64,000 nt of DNA from Nocardia beijingensis NBRC 16342. Its GTDB lineage: Bacteria; Actinomycetota; Actinomycetes; Mycobacteriales; Mycobacteriaceae. The notes below the pieces were generated by a model. That model was not told the DNA's origin. It saw only the letters and a list, made by a program, of their open reading frames with translations, and did no database searches. The translations under genes and the position numbers were made by a program. This document shows positions 39,548-48,714 of this stretch, piece by piece (the stretch's first letter is position 1; the number at the start of each line of letters is the position of its first letter). Where the stretch lies: NCBI RefSeq assembly GCF_001612785.1, contig NZ_BDBC01000001.1:1-64000 (forward strand), in the 5' to 3' direction.

Positions 39548-42381
39548 CGCGTCCGCTGGGGGATCGCCCTGGCCAGAGCGAGCAGATCGGCTTCAAGGAG
39601 CCGGAACAGTCGATAGGTCAGCACGAACGCCAGGATGCCACCCACGCTCAGCACGCGCACCGGAACGATCACCAGCTCCAGGTCGGTGGCCTCGACGAAG
39701 GTCGCGCTGGCCACGCCGAGCAGCGGAACCGACGCCGCCACACCCAGATAGAAACTGCCGCGCTTGGCCAGCGCGCGCAGCTGGCGTTCGTCGTCGGGGC
39801 CGATGCCGCCGCGCACCAGAAGCTGTGGATAGATCGCTCGCACCGAGTAGACCATGATCGGAAAGAACGGGTAGGCCAGCGCGATCGCCGCGCACACCAC
39901 CTGCGCGGCGAAGAAGTGCACGAAGGTGCCGCGCGGCAGGTCGACGCCGGAAAAGGCCAGCCCAAGCGGCCAGATGATGCCCGCGACCAGCCAGAAGCCG
40001 AAGGGTATCCACACCGCCCAGTCACCCATCAGCAAGGTGTCGCGGCGGGCTTGGGCGAGGGTGTGCGCGGAGTACCCGTCGCCACGGCCGAGGCGATGGG
40101 AGATGGTGAGTGGACGCCGGGTCATGAACACCAGCAGCAGCGCGGCGACCGGGAACGCGATCAGGTTGTTGATCAAACCGACCGCCGCGAACTTCTCCTG
40201 GTCGGCGACCGACATCCGGTCGATGATCAGGCTCTGGTTCAGCTGGATGTTGTAGAAGCTGGCCAGCAGGTTCGGCACGCCGACGCACAGAGCCGCGACC
40301 GGCAGCAGCCACCCGCGGGCACGGTGGGCGAGGCTGCGGGGCGGGGGATCGACCAGGTCGCGCGCGCGGGCATCCAGGCACAGGTCGAGTTGTCCCGCGA
40401 GTTCGGCGCCGCCGCGCCAGCGCCGCTCCGGATCCTCGTGCAGGCAGTCCAGCAGTACGCGGCGCAGCGCGGCCGGGGTGCCCTCCGGCACGCGCGCGAG
40501 CGCTGCGGCCGGGACGCCGCCGCGGCGCACCGCGAGCATCCGCGCGTACGTCTCGGCGTCGGGGCCGTTCTCGTCCAGTGGCGGATCGTCGAACGGGGTT
40601 GCGCCCGTGAGCATTTCCCAGAGCAGCACACCGAGGGAGTAGACATCGCTCGCGTCGCCGGGGGCGGGTGCGTCGGGAACGAGATAGCGGGTCAGCTGCT
40701 CCGGGGAACGGTAGACCAGCGCGTCGGTCGCGCCGACGCCGTGGGGCGTGGTGCGACCCGACGTCTCACCGAGGGCGAAGTCGGCGAGTTTGGGGATGCC
40801 CTCCGCGGTGAACAGCACGTTCGCCGGTTTGATGTCGTGGTGCAGCACGCCGTGGTGCGCGGCGTAGTCCAGCGCGTCGGCCAGCCGCCTGCCCACCCAG
40901 GCCACGGTCTCCGGCCAGTCCAGCCGCGCGATCTCGGCGCGGACGCTGGAATCCGCCGGGCGGATCTCGCCTTTGGCCTCCATAGCGGTGTCCACCGCGC
41001 GCAGCAGCAACGCGCCGCCGTCGGTGACGGGGCCGCGACGGCGTTGCTCGAGTAGGCCGACCGCCGTGCCGCCCGGGAGATACTGCATGTAGACCAGGCG
41101 TGGGAGGACTGCCGTCCCGCGTTGGGGTGCGATGGGCGGTGGGGTGGCAGCGGACGCGGTGTCCTCCGGTGCGGCGGCGACGGTCGCGTCCGGATCGGTC
41201 GCTCGCTCGGTCGCCGCGTCCGGGTACGCCAGCACCGTGGCGCTGTCACGGGATTCGGCCGAGCGTCCGGGATCGGCGAACAGAGCGCGGCGTGGGTGGA
41301 CCGGAGCAGGCGTGTGTGGCTCGCCGCCGACGGTTTCGTCGTCCTCGGATTCCGGTGTGTCCCCCGCATCGGTGAAAGGATCGGTGACGCGCGGAGAGCG
41401 CCTTCTGCCGCCGGGCGTGCGCGGTTCGTCGTCGCCTGGGTGGCTCACCGTTTGGGGTGGGTGTGCTGCGATGGTTTCGTCGTCGGTGGTGCGGTTCACC
41501 GTCCGGGGTGGGTGCGCTGTGATGGTTTCGTCGTCGGTGGTGCGGCTCACTGCCTGGGGTGGGTGTGCCGCGATGGTTTCCTCGTCGCCGGGGCGGCTCG
41601 TCCGGGTGGGTGGAGCGGCCGCGAGGGTGGCGTCGAGTTCGAACGGGTCGGCGATCGTGGTGTCCGGCTGTGGCGCGGCGATCGTGGCCTTCGCCGCGGT
41701 GGCGCCGCCGTTCGCGGGAGAACCGGCGACCGTCAGGGTCTGAGCGGCGTCGGCGCTGAGCACTCGCTGGTCGAAGACCCGCACGATGTGGGCATGATCG
41801 AGCTGGGCCATCGTGTGCGCCGCGCCCGCCCGGCCCGCCGAGAACCTGACGGCGACCAGCCGTTGCATGGAATGCTGCCTGGCCAGGAAGACGCGGCCGA
41901 GCAGCCCGGCGCCCAGGTCCGTGAGCAGGTCGAAGTCATCGATCCGCTGGCCGGGGGCGAGGTCGGCCAGCGCGGCGACGACTTCGTTCGACTCGGCGTC
42001 CGGTTGGTCGTCGTCGGCGAAATCGGCGAGGTGCTCCCGGACCGCGCCGGCCAGTTCCGGGTACTCGGTCAGGAAATCGTCCAGCGCCAGCGGTCCGCGG
42101 CCGCGGCGCGCCAGAAATTCCTCGCACACTAGATCGACCAACTCCGGGCTGGTCTCCACTTCGGGAAATTCCTCGCGATAGTCGGCGACCCGTCTACCGG
42201 GGCCGCCGTACTCCCACCGCCGGCGCAGATCCACCCGGATCAGCTCGACGAGGACCGCCAAGCGAACCTGCGTGCCGTCGGGCACGTAGTCGCGGATCTG
42301 CGGCGGCAATCGATCACCATGGAGACTGCGCTGCCAGTCGGCGGAGAACCGGGCGACGGCATCGGTGCGGGACAAGCTCAC
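39544..42381 (-). CDS. Membrane Ser/Thr kinase paralogue with degraded active site (pseudokinase-like)
   Basis: 945 aa, GTG at 42381 overlapping the upstream kinase gene by 4 nt. Residues 1-130 form an N-terminal helical module (LVELIRVDLRRRW, VCEEFLARRG, FLTEYPELAG). The kinase-like domain starts near 150 with FDLLTDLGAGLLGRVFLARQ. Key residues differ: VAVR replaces VAVK, HHDIKPAN replaces HRD, DFA replaces DFG; the catalytic-loop Asp and Lys remain. A Thr/Pro-rich insertion of about 220 residues interrupts the N-lobe. After residue 670 come about six or seven membrane helices. ATP binding may be weak; a scaffold or regulator of the neighbouring kinase is an inference. Confidence 0.85.
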   Translation of the reverse strand: MSLSRTDAVARFSADWQRSLHGDRLPPQIRDYVPDGTQVRLAVLVELIRVDLRRRWEYGGPGRRVADYREEFPEVETSPELVDLVCEEFLARRGRGPLALDDFLTEYPELAGAVREHLADFADDDQPDAESNEVVAALADLAPGQRIDDFDLLTDLGAGLLGRVFLARQHSMQRLVAVRFSAGRAGAAHTMAQLDHAHIVRVFDQRVLSADAAQTLTVAGSPANGGATAAKATIAAPQPDTTIADPFELDATLAAAPPTRTSRPGDEETIAAHPPQAVSRTTDDETITAHPPRTVNRTTDDETIAAHPPQTVSHPGDDEPRTPGGRRRSPRVTDPFTDAGDTPESEDDETVGGEPHTPAPVHPRRALFADPGRSAESRDSATVLAYPDAATERATDPDATVAAAPEDTASAATPPPIAPQRGTAVLPRLVYMQYLPGGTAVGLLEQRRRGPVTDGGALLLRAVDTAMEAKGEIRPADSSVRAEIARLDWPETVAWVGRRLADALDYAAHHGVLHHDIKPANVLFTAEGIPKLADFALGETSGRTTPHGVGATDALVYRSPEQLTRYLVPDAPAPGDASDVYSLGVLLWEMLTGATPFDDPPLDENGPDAETYARMLAVRRGGVPAAALARVPEGTPAALRRVLLDCLHEDPERRWRGGAELAGQLDLCLDARARDLVDPPPRSLAHRARGWLLPVAALCVGVPNLLASFYNIQLNQSLIIDRMSVADQEKFAAVGLINNLIAFPVAALLLVFMTRRPLTISHRLGRGDGYSAHTLAQARRDTLLMGDWAVWIPFGFWLVAGIIWPLGLAFSGVDLPRGTFVHFFAAQVVCAAIALAYPFFPIMVYSVRAIYPQLLVRGGIGPDDERQLRALAKRGSFYLGVAASVPLLGVASATFVEATDLELVIVPVRVLSVGGILAFVLTYRLFRLLEADLLALARAIPQRTR
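41444..41596 (-). repeat. Three tandem 51-bp coding repeats in the pseudokinase insertion
   Basis: Units at 41444-41494, 41495-41545 and 41546-41596 differ at only a few bases. Each encodes 17 residues around DDETIxAHPPxxVxR. Degenerate DxxT[IV]xA motifs continue on both sides. Expansion within a coding frame, in phase. Confidence 0.85.
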
Positions 42382-44927
42382 GTGCTGGTCTCCGCGGCGG
42401 TCGTGGTCGCTCGGGCCGCCCGGCCTTCGGCGCCGCCCGTCTCGGCGGATTCCGGATCGACCACCCGCTCCAGCGCCCGCAGATCCGCTTCCAGCGCACG
42501 GAACAGCAGATAGGTGCCCACGAACGCGATTATGCCGCCGACGCACAACAGCCGGACCGCGACGATGACCGACGGGATGTCGGACGGGGGCAGGAAGGTC
42601 ACTCCGGCGACCGCCAGCAGCGGCACCGAGGCCGCCACCGCGAGGTAGCCGTTGCAGCGCCGGTCCAAGCCGCGCAGCCACACCGCGTCCTCGGGACTGA
42701 TGTCGCCGTGCCGGAGGAACAGCGGATAGACGCACCGCACCATGTAGAAGGTCAGCAGGAAGAAGGGATAGGCCACCGCGATCGCGCCGCACACCACCAG
42801 CGAGGAGAAGAAGTGCACGACCGAGCGCGTCGATATCTCTCCGGTGGACACCTGCAGCGCGATCAGGAAGCACGGCGCGGCCAGCACCCACAGCGAGAAG
42901 GCCACCGCCACGGCCCGGTCGCCCATCAGCAGCGCGTCGCGTCTGGCACGTCGTAGCGTTCCGGAGTCGTATCGTCGCCCTTTGCGCAGGCCGCGCGGCA
43001 CGATCAGCACATATCTCGCCAGATACAGCACGAGCGCGATGCCGACCGGGAAGAAGATCGCGTTCACGATGCCGGTGATGATGAGGAAGGTCTGCTGGGC
43101 GTCCGCGGTCATCCGGTCGATGATCAGATGCTGGTTGTGCTGGATGTTGTACAGCGAGGCCAGCACGTTCGGCAGCGCCATCGCCACCAGCGCCACCGGC
43201 ACGATGTACGGGCGCAACCGCCGCCGCCAGCTGTTCGGCGCCGGGTCGACCAGCTCCCGCGCCCGCGCGTCCAGGCACATCTCCAGCTGCCTGGCCAGGA
43301 TCGCGCCGCTGGACCAGCGATCGGCTCGCTCGGGAGCCAGACAGGTCAGCAGGATGCGGCACAGCGCGGCGGGACAGTCGGCCGGGACCCGCGACAGCGC
43401 GATGTCGTCCACGCCCGAGCTGCGCCGCTCCAGCATGGCCTCCAGCGTGGTGTCGTCGCTTCGGTCACCCGCCCCCGCGGTCCGGTCGTCGAACGGTTTC
43501 GCGCCGGTGAGCAACTCCCACAGCACGACACCGAGTGAATAGATGTCGGCACGGGTGTCCAGATCGGCGGCGCTGCGGCCGAAGCCGGGGTGGCAGGCCT
43601 CCAGCTGTTCCGGCGACATGTAGGCCAGTGAGCCGCCGAAGTAGGCCACCGGGCTGGTGCCCTCCACGTTACGGCTGAAGCTGATGTTGAAATCGGCGAG
43701 TTTCGGTACCCCCTCGGCGGTGAGCAGGACGTTGGCCGGTTTGACGTCGCGGTGCAGCACGCCGTGCGATGAGGCGTAGTCCAGCGCCTCGGCCAGCCTG
43801 CGGCCCAGCCAGGCCACCGTCTCCGGCCAGCTCAGCGCCGCGATCTCGGCTCGAACGCTGGAATCGGTCGGCCGGATCTCGCCCTTCTCCTCCATGGCCG
43901 CGTCGACGGCGTCCAGCAGGAGCCTGCCGCTGCGTTCGGCAGGCGGGGTCGCGCGTGCCCAGCGCAGCACGCCCAGCAGCGTGCCGCCGGGCAGGAACTG
44001 CATGTAGAGCAGCCGTAGCCGGCGCGCTGCGCCCTCGGTGTCGTCCAGCAGCCGCTGGTCGAAGACCCGCACGATGTAGTCGTGGTCGAGTTGGGCCAGC
44101 GTCTGCGGCTCGGTGCCGTGGTCGGAGGAGATCTTGACCGCGACCAGCCGTTGCAGCGAGCGCTGCCGGGCGAGGAAGACCCGGGCGAACGCGCCGCTGC
44201 CGAGACCGGTCAGCAGATCGAAGTCATCGATCCGCTGACCGATCTCGATCCGGTCGAGCGGGTCGGAGCGGCCCGGCCCGGTGCCGATCGTCGTGGGCGC
44301 GGCGGTGGCCGTACCCGTCAGGTCGGCGGCGGTCGTTCTGGTCACCTCGGAACCACGAGCAGACTCAGCGGTTCGGTTCAATGCGGTGTCGGCGAAAATC
44401 CCGTCGCCGTCCGCGACGACGGTCCGGGTGGACTCCTCCGGGGTCGCACGGCGGGTGCTCTGGTCGATCTCGTCGGCGTTCAACAACTCGCGCAGTTCTT
44501 CCGCCTGCCGCGGGTATTCGCGCAGGCATTCGCGCGGATCGACCCGCTCGCCGCTCTGGCGGCGGATGACGAACTCCTCGTACACCAGACCGGCCGGAAT
44601 ATCGTCGGAGGCGAGTTCGGAGAATTCGGCGCAGTAATCGGTCAGGCGCATGCGCGCGGCCGGATCCGGCGCGGTCCCCGTGTGCCTGCCGCGGCGAAGC
44701 AGCCAGCGGTGACGCAGGTCGACGCGGATCAGCTCCAGCAATGCCTCACGGCGCAAGGTGCTGGCATCGGGCAGATATTCGGCGATCGGGGGTGGGCGGC
44801 GGGTGGATTCCCACGCCGCGGCGAACGCCGCCACCGCCTCGGATTCGGCATGCGACAGGTCGCCACTCCTCGGCCGGGTGGAAACACCCGTGTCGGGGTC
44901 GGAACTTCTCTCAGAGTTCGCACTCAT
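42378..44927 (-). CDS. Membrane Ser/Thr protein kinase with N-terminal helical module
   Basis: 849 aa, ATG at 44927. Residues 25-140: LLELIRVDLRHRWLLRR, GLVYEEFVIRRQSG, CLREYPRQAEELREL, a module also known from planctomycete-type kinases. Kinase domain from about 225: GLGSGAFARVFLARQ (P-loop), VAVKIS, HRDVKPANVLL, KLADFN (DFN for DFG), then MSPEQLE. After about residue 590 there are roughly seven membrane helices with YNIQHNQHLIIDRM between the first two. Unlike PknB-type kinases the membrane part is C-terminal and multi-pass. The catalytic Lys and HRD are intact, so activity is likely. First gene of the kinase-pseudokinase-cyclase operon. Confidence 0.9.
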   Translation of the reverse strand: MSANSERSSDPDTGVSTRPRSGDLSHAESEAVAAFAAAWESTRRPPPIAEYLPDASTLRREALLELIRVDLRHRWLLRRGRHTGTAPDPAARMRLTDYCAEFSELASDDIPAGLVYEEFVIRRQSGERVDPRECLREYPRQAEELRELLNADEIDQSTRRATPEESTRTVVADGDGIFADTALNRTAESARGSEVTRTTAADLTGTATAAPTTIGTGPGRSDPLDRIEIGQRIDDFDLLTGLGSGAFARVFLARQRSLQRLVAVKISSDHGTEPQTLAQLDHDYIVRVFDQRLLDDTEGAARRLRLLYMQFLPGGTLLGVLRWARATPPAERSGRLLLDAVDAAMEEKGEIRPTDSSVRAEIAALSWPETVAWLGRRLAEALDYASSHGVLHRDVKPANVLLTAEGVPKLADFNISFSRNVEGTSPVAYFGGSLAYMSPEQLEACHPGFGRSAADLDTRADIYSLGVVLWELLTGAKPFDDRTAGAGDRSDDTTLEAMLERRSSGVDDIALSRVPADCPAALCRILLTCLAPERADRWSSGAILARQLEMCLDARARELVDPAPNSWRRRLRPYIVPVALVAMALPNVLASLYNIQHNQHLIIDRMTADAQQTFLIITGIVNAIFFPVGIALVLYLARYVLIVPRGLRKGRRYDSGTLRRARRDALLMGDRAVAVAFSLWVLAAPCFLIALQVSTGEISTRSVVHFFSSLVVCGAIAVAYPFFLLTFYMVRCVYPLFLRHGDISPEDAVWLRGLDRRCNGYLAVAASVPLLAVAGVTFLPPSDIPSVIVAVRLLCVGGIIAFVGTYLLFRALEADLRALERVVDPESAETGGAEGRAARATTTAAETST

Positions 44928-45105
44928 GCTCGGACCTAGTGGCTCGGCGGACACCGCGGAATCCGCACCGGTTGTTGTCCGATGTGCCGAAAATTTCCGC
45001 CACACCCAACACCATCATCCCCCGCGCCGTATTCGAAATGATAACTTGCGGCTCGACAGTGGATCACCCGATTTCGACAACGACCGGACGGGGGATGACC
45101 AGCAC

Positions 45106-46578
45106 ATGTCCGACGAGGCCGCAATCATGGCGGACGGCTCGATCTCGGCGGGAAATTCCGCCCCGCCCCTGACATTCTCGAATGCGAAGACCGGCGTAGC
45201 CCGACCGCTGGGAGCCGCCGACGTGCGACCAGCCGAAGCCGGGGCCGCACTCGAACGCGGACCGGCCGCGACGATCGCCGCGTGCGTGCGTGACGGCCTG
45301 CTGCATCCGGGCCAAGTGGCGGCGGATGCCGGGACGCGGATCGCGGCGGCGGACCGCAAACTCGACGCCTTCAGCGTTCTGCGCGACGAACAGGTGACGG
45401 TCGAATCGGTCGGCCTGATGGAACGCGACGACCTCGACGTGCTGCCCATGGCCGGTGTCCCGGTCGTGGTCGAGCACGGCGTTCCCCTCGCGGGCGAGCC
45501 GGTGCCGTGGGGGCCGGTGGCCGCCGCGGATCATCCGGTGGTGGCCAGGCTGCGCGCGGCAGGCGCGGTGGTCATGGGCCTGGTCGCGGCCCCCGAGCTG
45601 AGTCGATGGGTGACCGGCGCCGGCGCCGAGCGGGTCATCCGCAATCCGTGGAATCCCGCGCGCAACGCGGGAAGCGCGGCCGGCGCCGCGATCGCGGCCG
45701 GGCTGGTTCCGGTGGCGCACGGCTGCGACGGTTTGGGCGCGGTGCGGGTGGCGGCCGCGTGCTGTGGAGTGTTCGGGATCAAGCCGGGGCAGTACACGGT
45801 CCCCGGGACGGGCCCGTGGTCGAATCTGGTCGAGAACGGTGTTCTGGCGACGAGCGTGGACGATGCCGCGCTGGCGCTGTCGGTCCTGGCGGCGCGACCG
45901 GACCTAGCCGAGGTGGATCCACCGGGCCGACTACGCGTCGGACTGGCGGTGGATCCACCTTCTCGCCTGCTGCGCGTCGACCGGCACTGGACGGCCGCGG
46001 CCCGCACAGCGGCCTCGGTGGCCGCGGCGGCGGGCCATTCGGTGCAACCGACCGCGCTACCGTATGGAAACGCCCTGCTCGCGGCCTCGCTACGCTGGCT
46101 GGCCCTCGGCGCCCGCGACGCTCGGGCACTGCCTGATCCCGGCCGACTATCGCGGACAGCTCGGCGCCACCTGGCCTTGGGCCGGACGGTGCAGCGGTTA
46201 CGACTCGCGCGTCCCGCCCAGATCGACCGGGTGGAGGCGCGACTACTGGAGTTCTTCGAGCACTACGACGTGGTGATCACACCCACGCTCGCCGCCCCGC
46301 CGCCGACGGCGCGGGCCTGGCACTTCCGCGACCGCCCCGCCACGCTGCTCACCAGCGCGCGATTCGCCCCCTTCACTCCGCTGTGGAATCTGGTCGGCTG
46401 GCCCGCCGTCTCCGTCCCCATGGGCATGCATCCCGGGTCGGGTACGCCGGTGGCGGCTCAACTCGCGGGACCACCCGGCAGCGAATCCACTCTGCTGCGG
46501 CTGTCGGCGCAGTTGGAGGCCCTCCGTCCGTGGCAGCGCACCGCTCCCGAGGCCCCGCCGCGCCGGTTCAGACGCTGA
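45106..46578 (+). CDS. Amidase-signature fold protein lacking catalytic Lys and Ser (pseudo-amidase)
   Basis: 490 aa, ATG at 45106 with GGGGA upstream. The amidase-signature fold is clear, for example RKLDAFSVL, GAVVMGLVAAPEL, GVFGIKPG, DVVITPTLAAPPP. In active members a Lys in PVxVKD, a cis-Ser in GGSSGG and a nucleophile Ser in GSIR form the triad. Here they read GVPVVVEHG (Lys to Glu), RNAGSAAG and DGLGAVR (Ser to Ala). Catalysis by the normal mechanism is therefore unlikely; a binding or regulatory role is inferred. Divergent from the kinase operon (178 nt apart), overlapping convergently with lysR by 11 nt. Confidence 0.82.
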   Translation: MSDEAAIMADGSISAGNSAPPLTFSNAKTGVARPLGAADVRPAEAGAALERGPAATIAACVRDGLLHPGQVAADAGTRIAAADRKLDAFSVLRDEQVTVESVGLMERDDLDVLPMAGVPVVVEHGVPLAGEPVPWGPVAAADHPVVARLRAAGAVVMGLVAAPELSRWVTGAGAERVIRNPWNPARNAGSAAGAAIAAGLVPVAHGCDGLGAVRVAAACCGVFGIKPGQYTVPGTGPWSNLVENGVLATSVDDAALALSVLAARPDLAEVDPPGRLRVGLAVDPPSRLLRVDRHWTAAARTAASVAAAAGHSVQPTALPYGNALLAASLRWLALGARDARALPDPGRLSRTARRHLALGRTVQRLRLARPAQIDRVEARLLEFFEHYDVVITPTLAAPPPTARAWHFRDRPATLLTSARFAPFTPLWNLVGWPAVSVPMGMHPGSGTPVAAQLAGPPGSESTLLRLSAQLEALRPWQRTAPEAPPRRFRR

Positions 46579-47455
46579 CCGGCGACTGCTGCGCGGCGAA
46601 CCCGCCTTCGACGGCGCGTCCGGCGAACTCCAGGATGGTCGGCCGGTTGTCGTCGGCCCGCCAGGCCACGGCGAGTTCGCACGGCGCCAGCCCCGACACC
46701 GGGCGCGCGGTCAACCCGGGCCAGCGGTACATCGGCACGTTGTTCTCCGCGAGCAGGCATACGCCGAGTCCGAGGCTCACCGCTTCCAGCTTGTCCTCGG
46801 CGGTGGCGGCTTCGGCGCCGATCTTCGGCGGACGGCCGCCGCGTCCGTCGTTGCCGAGCCAGAAGTCGCGCACGGCGCCGGCTTCGGTGGGCAGCGCGAC
46901 GAACGGCTCGTCGAGCAGATCGGTGAACTCGATGGTCTCCGACACGGCCAGCGGGTGGTTCTCCGGGAGCAGCACCCAGCGCGGTTCGGTGCGCAGCACC
47001 TGCCACCGGTAGCGGCTCTGGTCCGGCAGCGGAAGCCAGACCAGCGCCAGATCGGCCTGACGGCCCGCGAGCCCGCTGGACGGATCGGTCCAGGACGCCG
47101 CGTGCAGCGCGAGGCGATGTCCGCTCGCGCTCTCCAGATCGCTGAGCAGACCGCGGCCGAGCGTGGATTGGATGCCGACGCGCAGCACCTCGCCCGCCTC
47201 CTGCAGCGAGACGTTGGTGACCTCCCACAGCTCCAGGATCTTGCGGGCGCCTTCGAGCAGCTCCTTGCCCGCGACGGTCAGCGCGACGCTGCGCTGGTTG
47301 CGGTCGAACAGGACCACGTCGAGCTGGCGTTCCAGCTGACGGATCTGACGCGACAGGGTGGGTTGAGCGATGTGCAGCCGCTGAGCGGCGTTGGTGAAAT
47401 GCAGTTCCTCAGCGACGGCGACGAAATACCGCAGGTCGCGCAAATGCGGGTCCAT
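46568..47455 (-). CDS. LysR-family transcriptional regulator
   Basis: 295 aa, ATG at 47455. Residues 1-65 are the LysR helix-turn-helix (LRYFVAVAEELHFTNAAQRLHIAQPTLSRQIRQLE), followed by a substrate-binding domain from about residue 90. The effector is unknown. LysR proteins usually regulate a divergent or neighbouring gene; here the neighbour on its 5' side is the 425-nt gap before the SDR gene and on its 3' side the pseudo-amidase. Confidence 0.93.
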   Translation of the reverse strand: MDPHLRDLRYFVAVAEELHFTNAAQRLHIAQPTLSRQIRQLERQLDVVLFDRNQRSVALTVAGKELLEGARKILELWEVTNVSLQEAGEVLRVGIQSTLGRGLLSDLESASGHRLALHAASWTDPSSGLAGRQADLALVWLPLPDQSRYRWQVLRTEPRWVLLPENHPLAVSETIEFTDLLDEPFVALPTEAGAVRDFWLGNDGRGGRPPKIGAEAATAEDKLEAVSLGLGVCLLAENNVPMYRWPGLTARPVSGLAPCELAVAWRADDNRPTILEFAGRAVEGGFAAQQSPVSV

Positions 47456-47827
47456 AGCCCCTTGCTATCAGAATCAGTCCGGAATTTCCAGCCTTATCAG
47501 GCCGGAAAGTTCGGATACGGGTGCCGAAACAGTCGGCAGGTTTGTTAGGAACAGCATATTGCCTGTGATGGTGCTGCGCATCAGGCGGTTGGCGAATTCT
47601 TGGCATGCTCTGCGCATTTACCGTCGAGGTGTCCGATTTGGGCGCTTGACCAGCACGAACGAGACTTCCCCTGAAGTCTCCATGGCGGATTGTGGACGCC
47701 TTCGCGGGCGCCGAGTGCGGGCTGGGAATTTGCCGCTGACCGGCTATGCGATGTAACCGACAGCTCGCGTGATTTTCATCACAAGGCCTTTCGCGTGTGT
47801 CGCCCCCATGTGCCCCGAATGCGGCGA
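47456..47827. other. Intergenic region without a supported gene
   Basis: About 370 nt between lysR and the SDR terminator. AT-richer near 47460-47600, where the lysR promoter is expected. Short open frames on both strands have no recognisable family or good start. Confidence 0.4.
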
Positions 47828-47863
47828 GGCGCCGCGGCCGAGACGAATCCCGGCCGCGGCGCC
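47828..47863 (-). terminator. Strong GC stem-loop after the SDR gene
   Basis: A 13-bp perfect stem, 47828-47840 with 47851-47863, and a 10-nt loop, 17 nt past the SDR stop. No T-tract. Confidence 0.75.
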
Positions 47864-47880
47864 CCGGCTCCGCGCCGCGC

Positions 47881-48714
47881 TCACACGCCGCGAGCGCGCT
47901 CCTCATAGGCCTTGCGCTTGTCGGCGTCGACGTCGTCGAGGAACGCGCGGCCGGACCCGAGGGCGCGGCCGATACCGTCCCCGAGCGCTTCCGGCAGCAG
48001 GCCGACGAACTGGGAGATGAACCCCGCCACCGCGGTCACCCTGACCTTCGACTTCGGCGCGACGATCAGCTTCGCGACGGCGGCGGCGATCTCCTCCGGC
48101 TCGGCGGCCCGCAGCAGCTTGGGCGCGGTGACGCCCGACCCGAGTTCGGTGTTGGTCAGCGTCGGCAGCACCGAGGAGAAGCGCACGCCGGTGCCGCGGT
48201 ACTCCTCCCGCAGCGTGTCGGTGAAGCCGAGCACCGCGTGCTTGCTGGCGTTGTAGGTGGCCAGGCCGGGGATGTGGGTCTCGCCGGCCAGCGAGGCGAT
48301 ATTGATGATGTGCCCGCCGCCGCGCGGCAGCATCCGCCGCAGCGCCAGCTTGGACCCGAGGATCACGCCGTAGACGTTGATGTCCAGGATCCGGCGGGTC
48401 AGCGGGTCCGGCTCGTCCACCACCCTGCCGGTCGGCATGATGCCCGCGTTGTTGATCAGCACATCGATCGGGCCGAGGGTGCGCTCCACCTCGTCGAGAA
48501 AGCCGTCGAACGAATCGTGATCGGTCACGTCGAGCTTGCCGTAGAACTCGAAACCGCGCGCCGTGCCCGACTCCTTGACCGTGGTCTCGTCGATGTCGCC
48601 GATCGCGATCTGCGCGCCGAGGGCCTGCAGCGTGGTCGCGGTGGCGAGCCCGATGCCGCGGGCGCCGCCGGTGATCACCACGACCTTGCCGCGGATCTGC
48701 TTCGCTTCGGTCAC
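47881..48714 (-). CDS. Short-chain dehydrogenase/reductase
   Basis: 277 aa, GTG at 48714 overlapping the ALDH stop by 4 nt. TGGARGIG cofactor motif near residue 15, NNAGIM near 90, catalytic Ser-Tyr-Lys as IASLAG and YNASKHAVLG. C-terminal extension ends with a charged helix (DKRKAYEERARG). Coupled to the ALDH, so both probably work on the same alcohol-aldehyde-acid route. Confidence 0.9.
   Translation of the reverse strand: MTEAKQIRGKVVVITGGARGIGLATATTLQALGAQIAIGDIDETTVKESGTARGFEFYGKLDVTDHDSFDGFLDEVERTLGPIDVLINNAGIMPTGRVVDEPDPLTRRILDINVYGVILGSKLALRRMLPRGGGHIINIASLAGETHIPGLATYNASKHAVLGFTDTLREEYRGTGVRFSSVLPTLTNTELGSGVTAPKLLRAAEPEEIAAAVAKLIVAPKSKVRVTAVAGFISQFVGLLPEALGDGIGRALGSGRAFLDDVDADKRKAYEERARGV

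Noticed and set aside
41444..41596. Tandem repeats as a CRISPR array
   Set aside because: Units are directly adjacent, coding and in phase, with no spacers; no cas genes in the window.
42382..43362. N-terminal extension that would fuse the pseudokinase frame through the upstream kinase gene
   Set aside because: The region is the shadow of the other kinase frame; the GTG at 42381 with a 4-nt overlap is a better start.
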